A stretch of DNA of 64,000 nucleotides, taken from assembly GCF_022601895.1 (NCBI RefSeq), contig NZ_JAKVIO010000011.1, positions 1 through 64,000 on the forward strand. Reading direction: 5' to 3'. Source of the stretch: Sphingomonas sp. LaA6.9. GTDB lineage: Bacteria; Pseudomonadota; Alphaproteobacteria; Sphingomonadales; Sphingomonadaceae. Position 1 is the first letter of the stretch, and each line of letters opens with the position of its first letter. A program made the position numbers and the translations under genes. Under the pieces are notes generated by a model. It searched no databases, had not been told where the DNA came from, and was given only the letters and a program-made list of their open reading frames with translations. Positions 26,991-37,055 of the stretch are shown here, one piece after another.

Positions 26991-28592
26991 GTGCGCGCCC
27001 TTTCGGCATGGCTGGCAGCTCTTGCCGCGCTCGTCGCGGCTGCGCCTGCGCATGCTGGCAAGGACATCACGCCCTATATCGAGATTCAGCAGGTGCTCGA
27101 CGCCGATCTCGATGACGGCGGGGACGTCCTGACCTACTCCACGCTCGCGGCGGGTATCGATGCGGTGGTCACCGAACGTCGCACGCAGGTCCAGATCAGC
27201 TATCGCTACGAACATCGCTTCGCCTGGGATGATGACAGCAGCGACGAGGATGTCCATTCGGGCCTTGCGCGCGCCGCCGTGCAGCTGGTTCCCGATGTGC
27301 TGACGCTCGAGGGCGGCGCGATCGCCACGCGTTCGCGCGTCGATATTCGCGGCGCAGCCCCGAACCCCTCGCTCAGCGGCGGCGACAACATCACTCAGGT
27401 CTATTCATTCTATGCCGGGCCGACGCTCAGCACGATGGTCGGCGATCTGGGAGTCAGCGCCGCCTACCGCTTTGGCTACACCAAGGTCGAGGCGGACAGT
27501 GACTTGGCCTCGCTGCCACCCAGTCAGGTTCCCCTCGATCTTTATGATGACGCCACCAACCATCTGGCGAGCGTCTCGCTCTCGCAGCGTCCGGGGGAGC
27601 TTCCCTTTGGCTGGAGCCTTGGTGCGGGGTGGGAGCGCGAGGATGCGAGCCAGCTCGACCAGCGCTTCGATGGCCGGTTCGTGCGCGGTGATGTCACCGT
27701 GCCCGTTTCGCCGACGGTCGCGCTTGTCGGCGGCGTCGGTTACGAGGACATTGAGGTCAGCCAGCGCGACGCACTGCGTGACACCAATGGTGCGCCCGTC
27801 CGCGACAATGACGGCCGCTTCGTCACCGACCCCGCTTCGGAGCGGAAGATCGCCTATGACATTGATGGACTGATCTACGACGCAGGCGTGGTCTGGAAAC
27901 CGAGCCGCCGCACCCAGCTCGAGGCGCGTGTTGGGCGGCGCTATGGCGGCACGACGGTGATCGGGTCGTTCAGCCACCAGCTCAGCCGCAATGCTGGCGT
28001 GCAGGTCGTCGTCTATGACGGTGTCGAGAGCTTCGGCCGGCTGCTCAGCGACAATGTCGCGCGACTGCCGACCAGCTTCAATGTGCCCGGAAATCCGCTC
28101 GGTGGCGGCTTCAATGGCTGCGTCTTTGGCGAGAGCGAGGGGACGGGGGGCTGCCTGAACGACGTGTTCCAGTCGATCAGCACCGCCAATTTCCGCAGCC
28201 GGGGCATCAATGCGATGTACGCGGCGACCATGGGGCGCACGTCCTATGGGCTTGGTCTTGGCTATGCGCAGCGCAAATATTACGCGCCGCGTTTCGCGAC
28301 CGGCTTCAGCGTGGACGGGCTCAAGGACGACAGCGTCTTCGTGCAGGGCTACTGGGCCTATGAACTCAGCGAACGCTCGAGCGTCAATGCGAGCGCCTAT
28401 CTCAGCCAGTATGACAGCGGACTGCCTTTCGCGCCCGATGTGACGAGCGCGGGGGCAACGCTCGCCTATCTTCACAATTTCACCCGGAGACTGACGGGCA
28501 CCGCCGCGCTCGGCCTCTATTCCTTCGATCAGCAGGGTTTCGCAAGCGACCTCACGGCGTCGGCGCTCGCGGCCATGCGGTACCAGTTCTAG
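26991..28592 (+). CDS. Exosortase-cluster outer-membrane beta-barrel protein
   Basis: This 533-residue protein starts with a signal peptide (VRALSAWLAALAALVAAAPAHA, cut near residue 22) and continues as alternating beta-strands ending in AAMRYQF, a typical outer-membrane barrel end. It matches the PEP-CTERM-system-associated outer-membrane protein family by position and pattern. It may complete the exit path for the polysaccharide. I chose GTG 26991, two bases after the kinase stop, because it creates the signal peptide. Confidence 0.88.
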   Translation: MRALSAWLAALAALVAAAPAHAGKDITPYIEIQQVLDADLDDGGDVLTYSTLAAGIDAVVTERRTQVQISYRYEHRFAWDDDSSDEDVHSGLARAAVQLVPDVLTLEGGAIATRSRVDIRGAAPNPSLSGGDNITQVYSFYAGPTLSTMVGDLGVSAAYRFGYTKVEADSDLASLPPSQVPLDLYDDATNHLASVSLSQRPGELPFGWSLGAGWEREDASQLDQRFDGRFVRGDVTVPVSPTVALVGGVGYEDIEVSQRDALRDTNGAPVRDNDGRFVTDPASERKIAYDIDGLIYDAGVVWKPSRRTQLEARVGRRYGGTTVIGSFSHQLSRNAGVQVVVYDGVESFGRLLSDNVARLPTSFNVPGNPLGGGFNGCVFGESEGTGGCLNDVFQSISTANFRSRGINAMYAATMGRTSYGLGLGYAQRKYYAPRFATGFSVDGLKDDSVFVQGYWAYELSERSSVNASAYLSQYDSGLPFAPDVTSAGATLAYLHNFTRRLTGTAALGLYSFDQQGFASDLTASALAAMRYQF

Positions 28593-28603
28593 GAGCACGC
28601 AGG

Positions 28604-29695
28604 ATGTACAGCGAATATTACGGCCTGACGGCGCGGCCCTTCCAGCTGACGCCCGATCCGCGCTTCTATTTCGACAGCGCGACGCACAAGAAGGCGATGG
28701 CCTATCTGGGCTATGGCCTCGCGCAGGGCGAAGGATTTATCGTCATCACCGGCGATATCGGCACGGGCAAGACGACTCTGGTCGGCCATCTGATGGCGAC
28801 GATCGACCGTGAGCGGCTGACCGCGATCAAGATCGTGTCCACGCAGATCGAGGGCGACGACATGCTGCGCATGACCGCGCAGGCCATGGGCGTCTCGACC
28901 GAGGGTGTGGAGAAGGCGCAGATCCTCGACAAAATCGAGCGCTTCCTGATGGCGCAGGCCGAGCATGGCAAGCGCACCCTGCTGATTGTGGACGAGGCCC
29001 AGAACCTGCCAATTTCCGCCTTGGAAGAGCTGCGCATGCTTTCCAACTTTCAGGCGGGCGGACATGCGTTGCTCCAGATATTCCTGCTCGGGCAGCCCGA
29101 ATTCCGGACGAGGCTCAATGGTAGCGAGCGGCTCGAGCAGCTTCGCCAGCGGGTGATCGCCACACACCATCTCGAGCCGATGCAGGCGAACGAGATCGAG
29201 CCTTACCTGATCCACCGGCTGACGCTGGCGGGCTGGCAGGGCAATCCGCGCTTCTCGCCCGAGGCGTTCGCGCGCATGTATACGCACAGCGAAGGCGTGC
29301 CGCGCCGTCTGAATGCGCTGGCGAGCCGCGTGATGCTGTTCGGCGCGATCGAACAGCGGAGCGTCATCGACGGCGAGGACGTCGCTGCGGTTATCGCTGA
29401 CATGGACAGTGACGTCGCGCCCGAGTCGGTGTCTGTGGCGTCGCCTGAGCCCTTGGCCGTAACTGTCGAGCCAGAGCCGGACTATGCGGCACCGGCCGTG
29501 CAGATTGCGCCCGCTCCGGTAGTCGGGCCAGAACCGGCAGCCGCCGACAGCGCACTCCTCGCGCGTATCGAGATTCTCGAAGGCCGCGTGGCGGAGCAGG
29601 AGGCGGCAATCCGCCGTGTTCTCGGCCTGCTGATCGACTGGGTGGAGAGCGATGCGGCGACGCCCGATCGCCAGGCCGTTCGTGGCGCCGCCTGA
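28604..29695 (+). CDS. XrtA-associated AAA ATPase (ExeA-like)
   Basis: This 363-residue ATPase begins MYSEYYGLTARPFQLTPDPRF, the signature of ExeA/GspA-like ATPases linked to exosortase loci. Walker A GDIGTGKTT is at residues 50-58 and Walker B LLIVDEAQNL near 126-135. The last 80 residues are acidic and proline-rich, then a short helical segment (ARIEILEGRVAEQEAAIRR). Its role is probably energising or organising export; the mechanism is not established. Confidence 0.9.
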   Translation: MYSEYYGLTARPFQLTPDPRFYFDSATHKKAMAYLGYGLAQGEGFIVITGDIGTGKTTLVGHLMATIDRERLTAIKIVSTQIEGDDMLRMTAQAMGVSTEGVEKAQILDKIERFLMAQAEHGKRTLLIVDEAQNLPISALEELRMLSNFQAGGHALLQIFLLGQPEFRTRLNGSERLEQLRQRVIATHHLEPMQANEIEPYLIHRLTLAGWQGNPRFSPEAFARMYTHSEGVPRRLNALASRVMLFGAIEQRSVIDGEDVAAVIADMDSDVAPESVSVASPEPLAVTVEPEPDYAAPAVQIAPAPVVGPEPAAADSALLARIEILEGRVAEQEAAIRRVLGLLIDWVESDAATPDRQAVRGAA

Positions 29696-29711
29696 ACCGC
29701 AGGCCAGCACA

Positions 29712-30554
29712 ATGCTCAACGCGCTTTCGGTCGACATCGAGGACTGGTTTCAGGTCGGGGCCTTCGAAAATACGATCGATCGCGGCGACTGGGACAGTCT
29801 CGTGCCGCGCGTCGAACGCAATACCGAGGCGGTCCTCGAACTGTTCGATCGCAAGGGCGTAAAGGCGACCTTCTTCACGCTTGGCTGGGTTGCCGAGCGC
29901 TATCCGAAGCTCATTCGGCGCATCGTCGCGGAGGGGCATGAGATTGCGAGCCATGGCTGGGATCACCTGCGCGTCTTCATGATGACGCCCGAGCAGTTCC
30001 GCGCCGATATCGGCCGCACGCGCAAGACGCTCGAGGATGTGAGCGGTCGTCCCGTGATCGGCTATCGCGCGCCAAGCTTTTCCATCGACCCCCGTACGCC
30101 ATGGGCGCATCCTATCCTCGCCGAACAGGGCTATGCCTATTCGTCGAGCGTCGCTCCGGTCCGGCACGACCATTATGGCTGGCCCGATGCGCCGCGCTTC
30201 ACCTTCCGCCCCGTCGCCGGCAGCGCACTCATCGAAATTCCCGTGACGACCGCGCGGCTCGGTGCGCGCAACCTGCCCACGGGCGGCGGATTCTTCCGCC
30301 TGTTGCCATACCGCTATTCGCGTTGGGCCTATGCGCGCGCCAATCGTGATGATGCACGCCCCGCTGTGCTTTACTTCCATCCCTGGGATATCGATCCCGG
30401 TCAGCCGCGCGTCGGCAACGCGCCGCTGCGCTCGAAGCTGCGCCACTACACGTTTCTCGCGCGGATGGAGGGCAAGCTGGAGCGCTTGCTGGGCGAGTTC
30501 AAATGGGGACGGATGGACGACGTCGCCGCCCTCGAGGCCCGGCGCACGCGATGA
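29712..30554 (+). CDS. Exosortase-cluster polysaccharide deacetylase (DUF3473)
   Basis: This 280-residue NodB-fold enzyme begins LSVDIEDWFQVGAF, the hallmark of exosortase-associated deacetylases; Asp8 and the histidines in EIASHGWDHLR form the expected metal site. The C-terminal DUF3473 segment has YFHPWDIDPGQPR. It should remove acetyl groups from the exopolysaccharide. I chose ATG 29712 because it gives the family start; an earlier ATG at 29652 overlaps the ATPase gene. It overlaps the next gene by four bases. Confidence 0.92.
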   Translation: MLNALSVDIEDWFQVGAFENTIDRGDWDSLVPRVERNTEAVLELFDRKGVKATFFTLGWVAERYPKLIRRIVAEGHEIASHGWDHLRVFMMTPEQFRADIGRTRKTLEDVSGRPVIGYRAPSFSIDPRTPWAHPILAEQGYAYSSSVAPVRHDHYGWPDAPRFTFRPVAGSALIEIPVTTARLGARNLPTGGGFFRLLPYRYSRWAYARANRDDARPAVLYFHPWDIDPGQPRVGNAPLRSKLRHYTFLARMEGKLERLLGEFKWGRMDDVAALEARRTR

Positions 30555-31624
30555 CCCTGCCTGTCGCGCATCCACTCACGGGTGTCCGTGTTGCTGATCT
30601 TGGCGATGCCGCCGAGTGCGCGCGGATCGATGCGATGGTTGGAGCACATGCCGGAGGCACGCCCTTTCACCTGACCGGGTGGAGCCGCGCGGTCCAGCGG
30701 GGCTGCGGTCAGCACGCACGCTACCTGATCGCGGAAGATGCGGCCGGCGGGCTGAAGGGCGTACTCCCTCTCACCGAATTGCGCTCGGCGCTGTTCGGCA
30801 ATGCGCTGGTTTCGGTCGGCTTTGGGGTTGGGGGCGGCATAGTTGCCGAAAATGGGGCTGTTACCGAGGCGCTGGCACGCGGTGCGTGGGAACTGGCGCA
30901 AAAGCTTGGTTGCGCCTCTGTCGAGTTGCGCGGTGGATCGCTGCCCGGTGACGAATGGCCGCGCAGCGACGGCGTCTATGCCGGCTTCGCGCGGGCTCTC
31001 GCGGCTGATGACGAGGCCGAATTGCTCGCCATTCCGCGCAAGCAGCGCGCGGAGGTACGGCGGGCGCAGGGTTTTGACCTGATCGTCGAAATCGGCACGA
31101 CGCGCCGCGATCGCGATGCGCATTACCGCGTCTATGCCGAAAGCGTGCGCAATCTGGGCACACCGGTTTTCCCGCGTGCGCTGTTCGACGCCGTCCTCGA
31201 CGACTTTGGTCCGGCGGCCGACATCCTCACGGTGCGGCATCGGGGCCGCGCGATCGCATCGGTGCTCAGCCTCTATGTCGACGGGACAGTGATGCCTTAT
31301 TGGGGCGGTGGCACCGCGGAGGCGCGCCGCTGGCGCGCCAATGACCTGATGTACTACGCACTGATGCGTCATGCGCGCGCGCGCGGATGCACACGCTTCG
31401 ATTTCGGCCGCTCAAAGGTTGGAACGGGGGCCTTCGCCTTCAAGAAGAACTGGGGCTTCGTGCCCGAGCCGCTGAACTATGCGACCCGAACCGCAGATGG
31501 CGCCACCCCACGTTCGGTCAATCCGCTCGATCCCAGATATCGCCTGAAGATCGCGCTGTGGCAGCGATTGCCGCTCGCGCTCGCGAACAGGATCGGTCCC
31601 TATATCGCACGTGGGCTTGGCTGA
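30551..31624 (+). CDS. Exosortase-cluster FemAB family protein
   Basis: This 357-residue protein has two GNAT lobes typical of the PEP-CTERM/XrtA FemAB family: IPRKQRAEVRRAQ near residue 169, then VMPYWGGGTAEARRWRANDLMYYALMRHARARG and FDFGRSKVGTGAFAFKKNWGF. It is predicted to transfer an aminoacyl or acyl group. It overlaps the deacetylase stop by four bases and shares one base with the glycosyltransferase start, so the three are translated together. Confidence 0.92.
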   Translation: MTLPVAHPLTGVRVADLGDAAECARIDAMVGAHAGGTPFHLTGWSRAVQRGCGQHARYLIAEDAAGGLKGVLPLTELRSALFGNALVSVGFGVGGGIVAENGAVTEALARGAWELAQKLGCASVELRGGSLPGDEWPRSDGVYAGFARALAADDEAELLAIPRKQRAEVRRAQGFDLIVEIGTTRRDRDAHYRVYAESVRNLGTPVFPRALFDAVLDDFGPAADILTVRHRGRAIASVLSLYVDGTVMPYWGGGTAEARRWRANDLMYYALMRHARARGCTRFDFGRSKVGTGAFAFKKNWGFVPEPLNYATRTADGATPRSVNPLDPRYRLKIALWQRLPLALANRIGPYIARGLG

Positions 31625-32847
31625 TGGGGGAGATCCTCTTTCTCGCGCATCGGATCCCATGGCCACCCGATCGGGGCGACAAGATCCGGTCGTGGCAGCT
31701 GCTGCGCAAATTGACGACGCTGGCGCCGGTCCATCTGGCTTGCTTTGCCGATGACGAGGCTGACCTCGCGCACCGCGAGACGCTGGCTCCACTGCTCGCG
31801 TCGATCCATGTCGAGAAACGGACGCGGTCGCGTCTTGCTGCTGCTGCCGCAGGGCTGGCCACGGGTAAGCCACTGTCCGTCAGCCTGTTCGACAGCGCCG
31901 AAATTCGTCGCTTCGTGAGCGACAGGCTCGCTTTGGGCGATATCGACTGCATCTTCGCCTTTTCGGGTCAGATGGCGCAATTCGTCCCCGTGGATACTGG
32001 CTCGGCGCGCTTCGTGATGGATTTTGTCGACGTCGATTCTGCGAAATTCACGAGCTATGCCGAAAGCGCAGCACCGCCGATGCGCTGGATCCACGCGCGC
32101 GAGGGGCGCAGGCTCGCAGCCTTCGAGGCGGCTGTGGCGGAGCGCGCCGATGCGAGCCTGTTCGTCAGCGAAGCCGAAGCCGCGCTTTTCCGCACGCGGA
32201 CAGGGCTCGGGCCGGAGCGCGTACGGGCGGTCGAGAATGGTGTTGATCTCGCATTCTTCGATCCTGCGGGCCGCTATAGCCTGCCCGAGAAGCGCGGACC
32301 GCTGATCGTTTTCACCGGCCAGATGGACTACCGCCCCAATATCGACGCGGTGGTCCGGTTCTCGCACCAGAGCTTTCGGACGGTCAGGGCGGCGCTGCCC
32401 GATGCAAGTTTCGCGATCGTCGGTCGCAAGCCCGATCCTGCGGTCCGCGCACTGGCTGGATTGCCCGGCGTGATCGTGACGGGCGAGGTGCCCGATGTGC
32501 GCGGCTGGCTTGCGACCGCCGATGTGGTTGTCGCTCCGCTTGGCATCGCGCGTGGGGTGCAGAACAAGGTCCTCGAGGCTATGGCGATGGCGCGGCCCGT
32601 TATTGCCTCTCCCGCCGCGTTCGAAGGCATCGATGCCCGGCCCGGGCGCGACCTGCTGGTTGCGCACGGCAGCGACGCCGAGGCCATGACGGTGCTGGAC
32701 CTGCTTGCCGACCCAGCGCGCGGCAACGCTTTGGGCCGGGCGGCCCGCGCCCGGATCGAGGAACGCTATGCCTGGGACGCGCGGCTTGCAGGACTGCCAG
32801 CGATCGTCGGTTGCCCGGGCGCGTCCGTCGCCGAGGCGGCCGAGTGA
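31624..32847 (+). CDS. Exosortase-cluster glycosyltransferase (GT4-like)
   Basis: This 407-residue GT-B enzyme starts GEILFLAHRIPWPPDRGDKIRSW, the N-terminus of the sugar transferase family found in PEP-CTERM/EpsH loci. The C-terminal donor-binding region has VVVAPLGIARGVQNKVLEAMAMARPVIAS. It should add a sugar to the growing lipid-linked repeat; the sugar is not known. ATG 31624 overlaps the previous stop by one base, and its own stop overlaps the exosortase GTG by four bases. Confidence 0.93.
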   Translation: MGEILFLAHRIPWPPDRGDKIRSWQLLRKLTTLAPVHLACFADDEADLAHRETLAPLLASIHVEKRTRSRLAAAAAGLATGKPLSVSLFDSAEIRRFVSDRLALGDIDCIFAFSGQMAQFVPVDTGSARFVMDFVDVDSAKFTSYAESAAPPMRWIHAREGRRLAAFEAAVAERADASLFVSEAEAALFRTRTGLGPERVRAVENGVDLAFFDPAGRYSLPEKRGPLIVFTGQMDYRPNIDAVVRFSHQSFRTVRAALPDASFAIVGRKPDPAVRALAGLPGVIVTGEVPDVRGWLATADVVVAPLGIARGVQNKVLEAMAMARPVIASPAAFEGIDARPGRDLLVAHGSDAEAMTVLDLLADPARGNALGRAARARIEERYAWDARLAGLPAIVGCPGASVAEAAE

Positions 32848-34388
32848 CCGTCGCAGGCACCATCGCGGTCGACGATGCGATGCCCGCGACCGAGCTGTGG
32901 CGGCGGCAGGGGATGCTGCTGGGCGTTTTTATGCTGCTCATCCTCGCGCTGTTTGCGCGTGATGCCGTGGATATCGCATCGATCTGGTGGAACAGCTCAA
33001 CCTTCGGTCATTGCCTGCTGATTCCGCCGATTTTCGCCTGGATGGTCTGGCAACGCTGGCCCGATCTGTCGTCTCTGAACCCGCGCGCATGGGCGCCAGG
33101 ATCAATTGTTGTTGCGGCGGGGGCGTTCGGCTGGTTGCTCGGTGATGCGGCCGGTGTGGCGCTGGCGCGGCATCTGGGGCTGGTCGTGATGCTGCAGGGC
33201 TCGGCGATCGCGCTGCTCGGCCCGAAGGTGGTGCGCGCGCTGGCGTTCCCGATCTTCTACATGCTCTTCATGGTGCCCTTCGGCGAGGAGCTCGTGCCCC
33301 CGCTCCAGACGATCACCGCGAAGATGTGCATGGTTCTGCTCGATCTGGTGGGGATTCCCGCGCATATCGAAGGCGTGTTCATCACGACGCCCAATGGCTA
33401 TTTCGAGGTCGCCGAGGCGTGTTCGGGCGTCAATTTCCTCATCGCGATGATCGCCTTTGGCGCGCTGGCGGCGAATCTATGCTTCGCGAGCGGACTCAGG
33501 CGCTTCGCATTCATGCTGCTCTGTATTGCAGTGCCGGTCCTCGCGAATGGCATCCGGGCATGGGGGACGATCTATATTTCGGAGTTCACCAGCATCGCCT
33601 TTGCCGAGAGCTTCGACCATGTCGTCTATGGCTGGGTGTTCTTCGCGATCGTGATGGCGATCGTGATGGCCGCCAGCTGGCCCTTTTTCGACCGCGCGCG
33701 CGATGCACCATGGTTTGACGCCGGGTCACTGGTCGAACCGCCAGCCACGACACCGCGCCCCTATGCCGTGCCCGCCGCAGTCGCGGCGATCGCCGCCGCT
33801 CCCTTGCTGTGGTCGGCCGCAATCGCCGCATCGGGTCGCGCGCCGATGCCATCGACCATCGTGCTTCCCGAGGTCGCGGGATGGCAACGTGTGCCCTTGT
33901 CGACCCGCGCACCATGGTTTCCGCATTTCAACGGCGCTGACCATAGGCTGATCGGCCGTTACCGCAACGCGGTGGGCGAGGAGGTCGATCTCGTGATCGT
34001 GCTTTTCGCCTGGCAGGCCGAGGGCAAGGAACTGGTCGGCTACGGACAGGGCGCCGTCGACCCCGCCAGTACATGGGCCTGGACGGCCGACGCTCCCGCA
34101 CCGCCGGCCGGAAGCGCGGAACGCATCGTCGCACCTGGCCCGGTGACGCGCGAGGTCGTGAGTTTTTACCGCGTCGGCGACACGACGACGGGCAACGCGA
34201 CCCGTGTGAAGCTGGAAACGCTGAAATTACGGCTTTTTGGCGGTAATCAGGCCGCTGCGGCTGTTCTGGTCTCGGCCGAACAGGGCGGGGAGCAGCCAGC
34301 ACGACCTGCCATTGACGCCTTTCTCCATAGCCTCGGTCCCGTCGACCGTCTCGCCGACGATATTGCCGCCAGCGCGCGCGGCGGATAG
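32844..34388 (+). CDS. xrtA: Exosortase A fused to EpsI domain
   Basis: This 514-residue inner-membrane protein has about eight helices in its first 300 residues, with the transpeptidase residues Cys193 (EACSGV), Arg238 (NGIRAW) and His259 (DHVVYGW) all present. These define the exosortase family, which cuts and processes PEP-CTERM proteins. The last 190 residues form the periplasmic EpsI (DUF3485) domain, for example LPEVAGWQRVPLSTRAPWF. The GTG start at 32844 overlaps the glycosyltransferase stop; ATG 32880 is possible. No PEP-CTERM substrate is seen nearby. Confidence 0.95.
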   Translation: MTVAGTIAVDDAMPATELWRRQGMLLGVFMLLILALFARDAVDIASIWWNSSTFGHCLLIPPIFAWMVWQRWPDLSSLNPRAWAPGSIVVAAGAFGWLLGDAAGVALARHLGLVVMLQGSAIALLGPKVVRALAFPIFYMLFMVPFGEELVPPLQTITAKMCMVLLDLVGIPAHIEGVFITTPNGYFEVAEACSGVNFLIAMIAFGALAANLCFASGLRRFAFMLLCIAVPVLANGIRAWGTIYISEFTSIAFAESFDHVVYGWVFFAIVMAIVMAASWPFFDRARDAPWFDAGSLVEPPATTPRPYAVPAAVAAIAAAPLLWSAAIAASGRAPMPSTIVLPEVAGWQRVPLSTRAPWFPHFNGADHRLIGRYRNAVGEEVDLVIVLFAWQAEGKELVGYGQGAVDPASTWAWTADAPAPPAGSAERIVAPGPVTREVVSFYRVGDTTTGNATRVKLETLKLRLFGGNQAAAAVLVSAEQGGEQPARPAIDAFLHSLGPVDRLADDIAASARGG

Positions 34389-34399
34389 GGCGCGCTTCC

Positions 34400-36301
34400 A
34401 TGTGCGGAATCGCGGGCCTTTTTCACCTCAATACGCCAAAGCCCGTCGATCCCGCTCGGGTTCGCGTCATGACCGACGTCATGGTGCACCGTGGCCCCGA
34501 TGGCGCAGGGGTCTGGTCAGCGCCGGGCGTTGGATTGGGTCACAGGCGTCTGTCGATCATCGACCTCGGGGGCGGCGCACAGCCGATGACGAGCGCTGAC
34601 GGGCAGATCGCCGTCACCTATAACGGCGAAATCTACAACTTCGCCGAACTGCGCGCCGAACTTGAACGTCACGGCCATGTCTTTCGAACGCACAGCGACA
34701 CCGAAGTCATCATCCATGGCTGGCGTCAATGGGGCGTCGAGTGCCTGACGCGCTTCAACGGCATGTTCGCCTTTGCGCTGTTCGACGCAAAGCGTCAGGC
34801 GCTGTTCCTTGCGCGCGACCGATTGGGGGTAAAGCCGCTCCATCTGGCGCGACTGTCCGACGACAGCCTGGCCTTCGCGTCTGAGCTCAAAGGACTGATG
34901 GCGCACCCGCTGTTCCGCCGGAAGCCCGACATTCGCGCCGCCGAGGATTTTCTGGGGCTGGGCTACGTCCCCGACGACGCCAGCATCATGACCGGCGTGG
35001 AGAAGCTGCCCGCTGGTCACTATCTGCTTATCGAGCGCGGCAGGCCCGTGCCCAATCCTGTGCAATGGTGGGACGTCGATTTTAGCCGCCGTGCTTCGGG
35101 CTCGACGCGAGCGCTCGAGGAAGAACTGGTCGAGCACATGCGTGCCGCGGTGACGTCACGCATGGTCGCCGACGTCCCGCTCGGCGCATTCCTGTCGGGC
35201 GGTGTCGACAGCTCGAGCGTCGTCGCGCTGATGGCCGAGGCGAGCAACCGCGCGGTCCAGACCTGCTCGATCGGCTTCGATCAGGCCGATCATGACGAGA
35301 CGCAACACGCGCGGCTGGTCGCCCAGCGCTTTGCCACCGATCACCGCGAACGCATCGTCGCGGCGGATGATTTCGCGCTGATCGACACGCTGGTAGCAGC
35401 TTTTGACGAGCCTTTTGCCGATGCATCGGCGCTGCCCACTTATCGCGTCTGCGAGCTTGCACGCGAAAGCGTGACCGTGGCGCTTTCGGGTGACGGCGCC
35501 GACGAGGCCTTTGCCGGATACCGCCGCCACCGCTTTCACGCCGCAGAGGAACGCGTACGCGGGCTCGTTCCCGAGGGGCTGCGTCACGGCGTGTTCGGTG
35601 CGCTTGGCCGCATCTGGCCGAAGGCGGACTGGGCGCCGCGGCCGCTGCGCGCCAAGACCACATTTCAGGCGCTGGCGACCGACGGTGCGCATGCCTACGC
35701 CCTAGCGGTTGGCGTCACGCCGCCAGCCCTTCGCCAGCGGATCTTCAGCGCCGATGCCATGCGCGCGCTTCAGGGACACCGCGCCGAGGCGCGCTATGAG
35801 GCGGCGATGAAGACAGCGCCCGCGCGTGACGCGCTCGACCGCGCGCAATATGCGGACCTCAAGATCTGGCTGCCGGGCGATATCCTGACCAAGGTCGACC
35901 GTACCAGCATGGCGGTCAGTCTCGAGGCGCGCGAGCCGCTGCTCGACCATCGGCTCGTCGAATTCGCCGCGTCGCTCCCCGCCTCGATGCGGCTGCGCGG
36001 CGGTACGGGCAAATGGCTGATGAAGAAGGCGATGGAGCGCTATCTGCCCGAACAAATCCTCTACCGCCCCAAAATGGGCTTTGTGACCCCGATCAGCGCT
36101 TGGTTTCGTGGCGCTTTGGCCGATGAAGCCGAACATATCGCACGCGGCTCCACGCTCGCGGAGACGGGCTGGTTCAACATGGCCGCGCTTGACGGAATCG
36201 TCTCTGCGCATCGCAGCGGGGTGAGCGACCATGGGCGGCTGCTCTGGCAATTGCTGATGCTCGACAGGTCGCTCGGCCGCCTGTTCGGCACCGCACGCTG
36301 A
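34400..36301 (+). CDS. XrtA system amidotransferase (asparagine synthetase-like)
   Basis: This 633-residue enzyme has the N-terminal glutamine amidotransferase domain with catalytic Cys2 (MCGIAGLFH) and NGEIYNF, and the C-terminal synthetase domain with the ATP pyrophosphatase loop LSGGVDSSS near residue 267. It fits the exosortase amidotransferase family and probably amidates a sugar acid or a peptide part of the polymer rather than aspartate. It starts 11 bases after xrtA and closes the rightward arm. Its stop lies 7 bases from the convergent truA stop. Confidence 0.93.
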   Translation: MCGIAGLFHLNTPKPVDPARVRVMTDVMVHRGPDGAGVWSAPGVGLGHRRLSIIDLGGGAQPMTSADGQIAVTYNGEIYNFAELRAELERHGHVFRTHSDTEVIIHGWRQWGVECLTRFNGMFAFALFDAKRQALFLARDRLGVKPLHLARLSDDSLAFASELKGLMAHPLFRRKPDIRAAEDFLGLGYVPDDASIMTGVEKLPAGHYLLIERGRPVPNPVQWWDVDFSRRASGSTRALEEELVEHMRAAVTSRMVADVPLGAFLSGGVDSSSVVALMAEASNRAVQTCSIGFDQADHDETQHARLVAQRFATDHRERIVAADDFALIDTLVAAFDEPFADASALPTYRVCELARESVTVALSGDGADEAFAGYRRHRFHAAEERVRGLVPEGLRHGVFGALGRIWPKADWAPRPLRAKTTFQALATDGAHAYALAVGVTPPALRQRIFSADAMRALQGHRAEARYEAAMKTAPARDALDRAQYADLKIWLPGDILTKVDRTSMAVSLEAREPLLDHRLVEFAASLPASMRLRGGTGKWLMKKAMERYLPEQILYRPKMGFVTPISAWFRGALADEAEHIARGSTLAETGWFNMAALDGIVSAHRSGVSDHGRLLWQLLMLDRSLGRLFGTAR

Positions 36302-36308
36302 CTGAAGT

Positions 36309-37055
36309 TCAGTCGGTGGGGTAGGTCGCCTCGATGAAATAGAGCCCGTCGGGCGGCGCGTTGAGCCCGAGCGCTGCGCGATCCTGCGCCTCAAGCGCCG
36401 CCTCCAGGTCGTCCGCACTCCATTTTCCCTGACCCACCAGGGCGAGGCAGCCGACCATCGAGCGCACCTGATGGTGCAAGAATGAGCGCGCCGCAGCATG
36501 GATGATGACGCGGTCGCCCTCGCGCTCGACGTCGAGTTGGTCGAGCGTCTTCACCGGACTTTCGGACTGGCAATGCACCGAGCGGAAGGTGGTGAAGTCA
36601 TGCAATCCGACGAGCCGCTGGGCGGATTCATGCATTGCGCGCGCGTCGAGTGGCTGGACGACGCGCCAGGCAAGCCCCTTTTCGAGCGTGAGCGGGGCGC
36701 GGCGATTCACGATGTGATACTCGTACCGGCGGCCGATGCACGAAAAGCGCGCATGCCAGTCATCCGCTACGATCTCGCAGCCCAGAATGGCCACAGGCTG
36801 GGGACGGAGCAGCCCGTTCAGGGCCTCCATCAGGCGAAAGGGCGCGATCACCTTGTCGGTTTCGAGATGCGCGCGCATGCCAAGGCCGTGCACGCCCGCA
36901 TCGGTGCGCCCCGCGCAGTGGAGCGTCACCGCATGCCCCAGCACCGACTGGGCGGCGTCTTCGATCGCCTGCTGGACACTCGGGCCATGCGCCTGCCGCT
37001 GCCAGCCCATAAAGGGCCGGCCGTCGAATTCGACGGTGAGCGCGAAGCGCGTCAT
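36309..37055 (-). CDS. truA: tRNA pseudouridine(38-40) synthase
   Basis: This 248-residue enzyme isomerises uridines 38-40 in the anticodon stem. The catalytic aspartate is in [10 protein letters not shown] near residue 53, and the family start [19 protein letters not shown] is clear. It is coupled to fmt by a four-base overlap and faces the amidotransferase gene tail to tail; a 15-base palindrome (36300-36314) covers both stop codons. Confidence 0.97.
   Translation of the reverse strand: MTRFALTVEFDGRPFMGWQRQAHGPSVQQAIEDAAQSVLGHAVTLHCAGRTDAGVHGLGMRAHLETDKVIAPFRLMEALNGLLRPQPVAILGCEIVADDWHARFSCIGRRYEYHIVNRRAPLTLEKGLAWRVVQPLDARAMHESAQRLVGLHDFTTFRSVHCQSESPVKTLDQLDVEREGDRVIIHAAARSFLHHQVRSMVGCLALVGQGKWSADDLEAALEAQDRAALGLNAPPDGLYFIEATYPTD

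Noticed and set aside
36300-36314. 15-base palindrome GACTGAA-G-TTCAGTC as a bidirectional terminator
   Set aside because: It covers the two convergent stop codons, but the stem is short and lacks a T-run; the symmetry may be chance.
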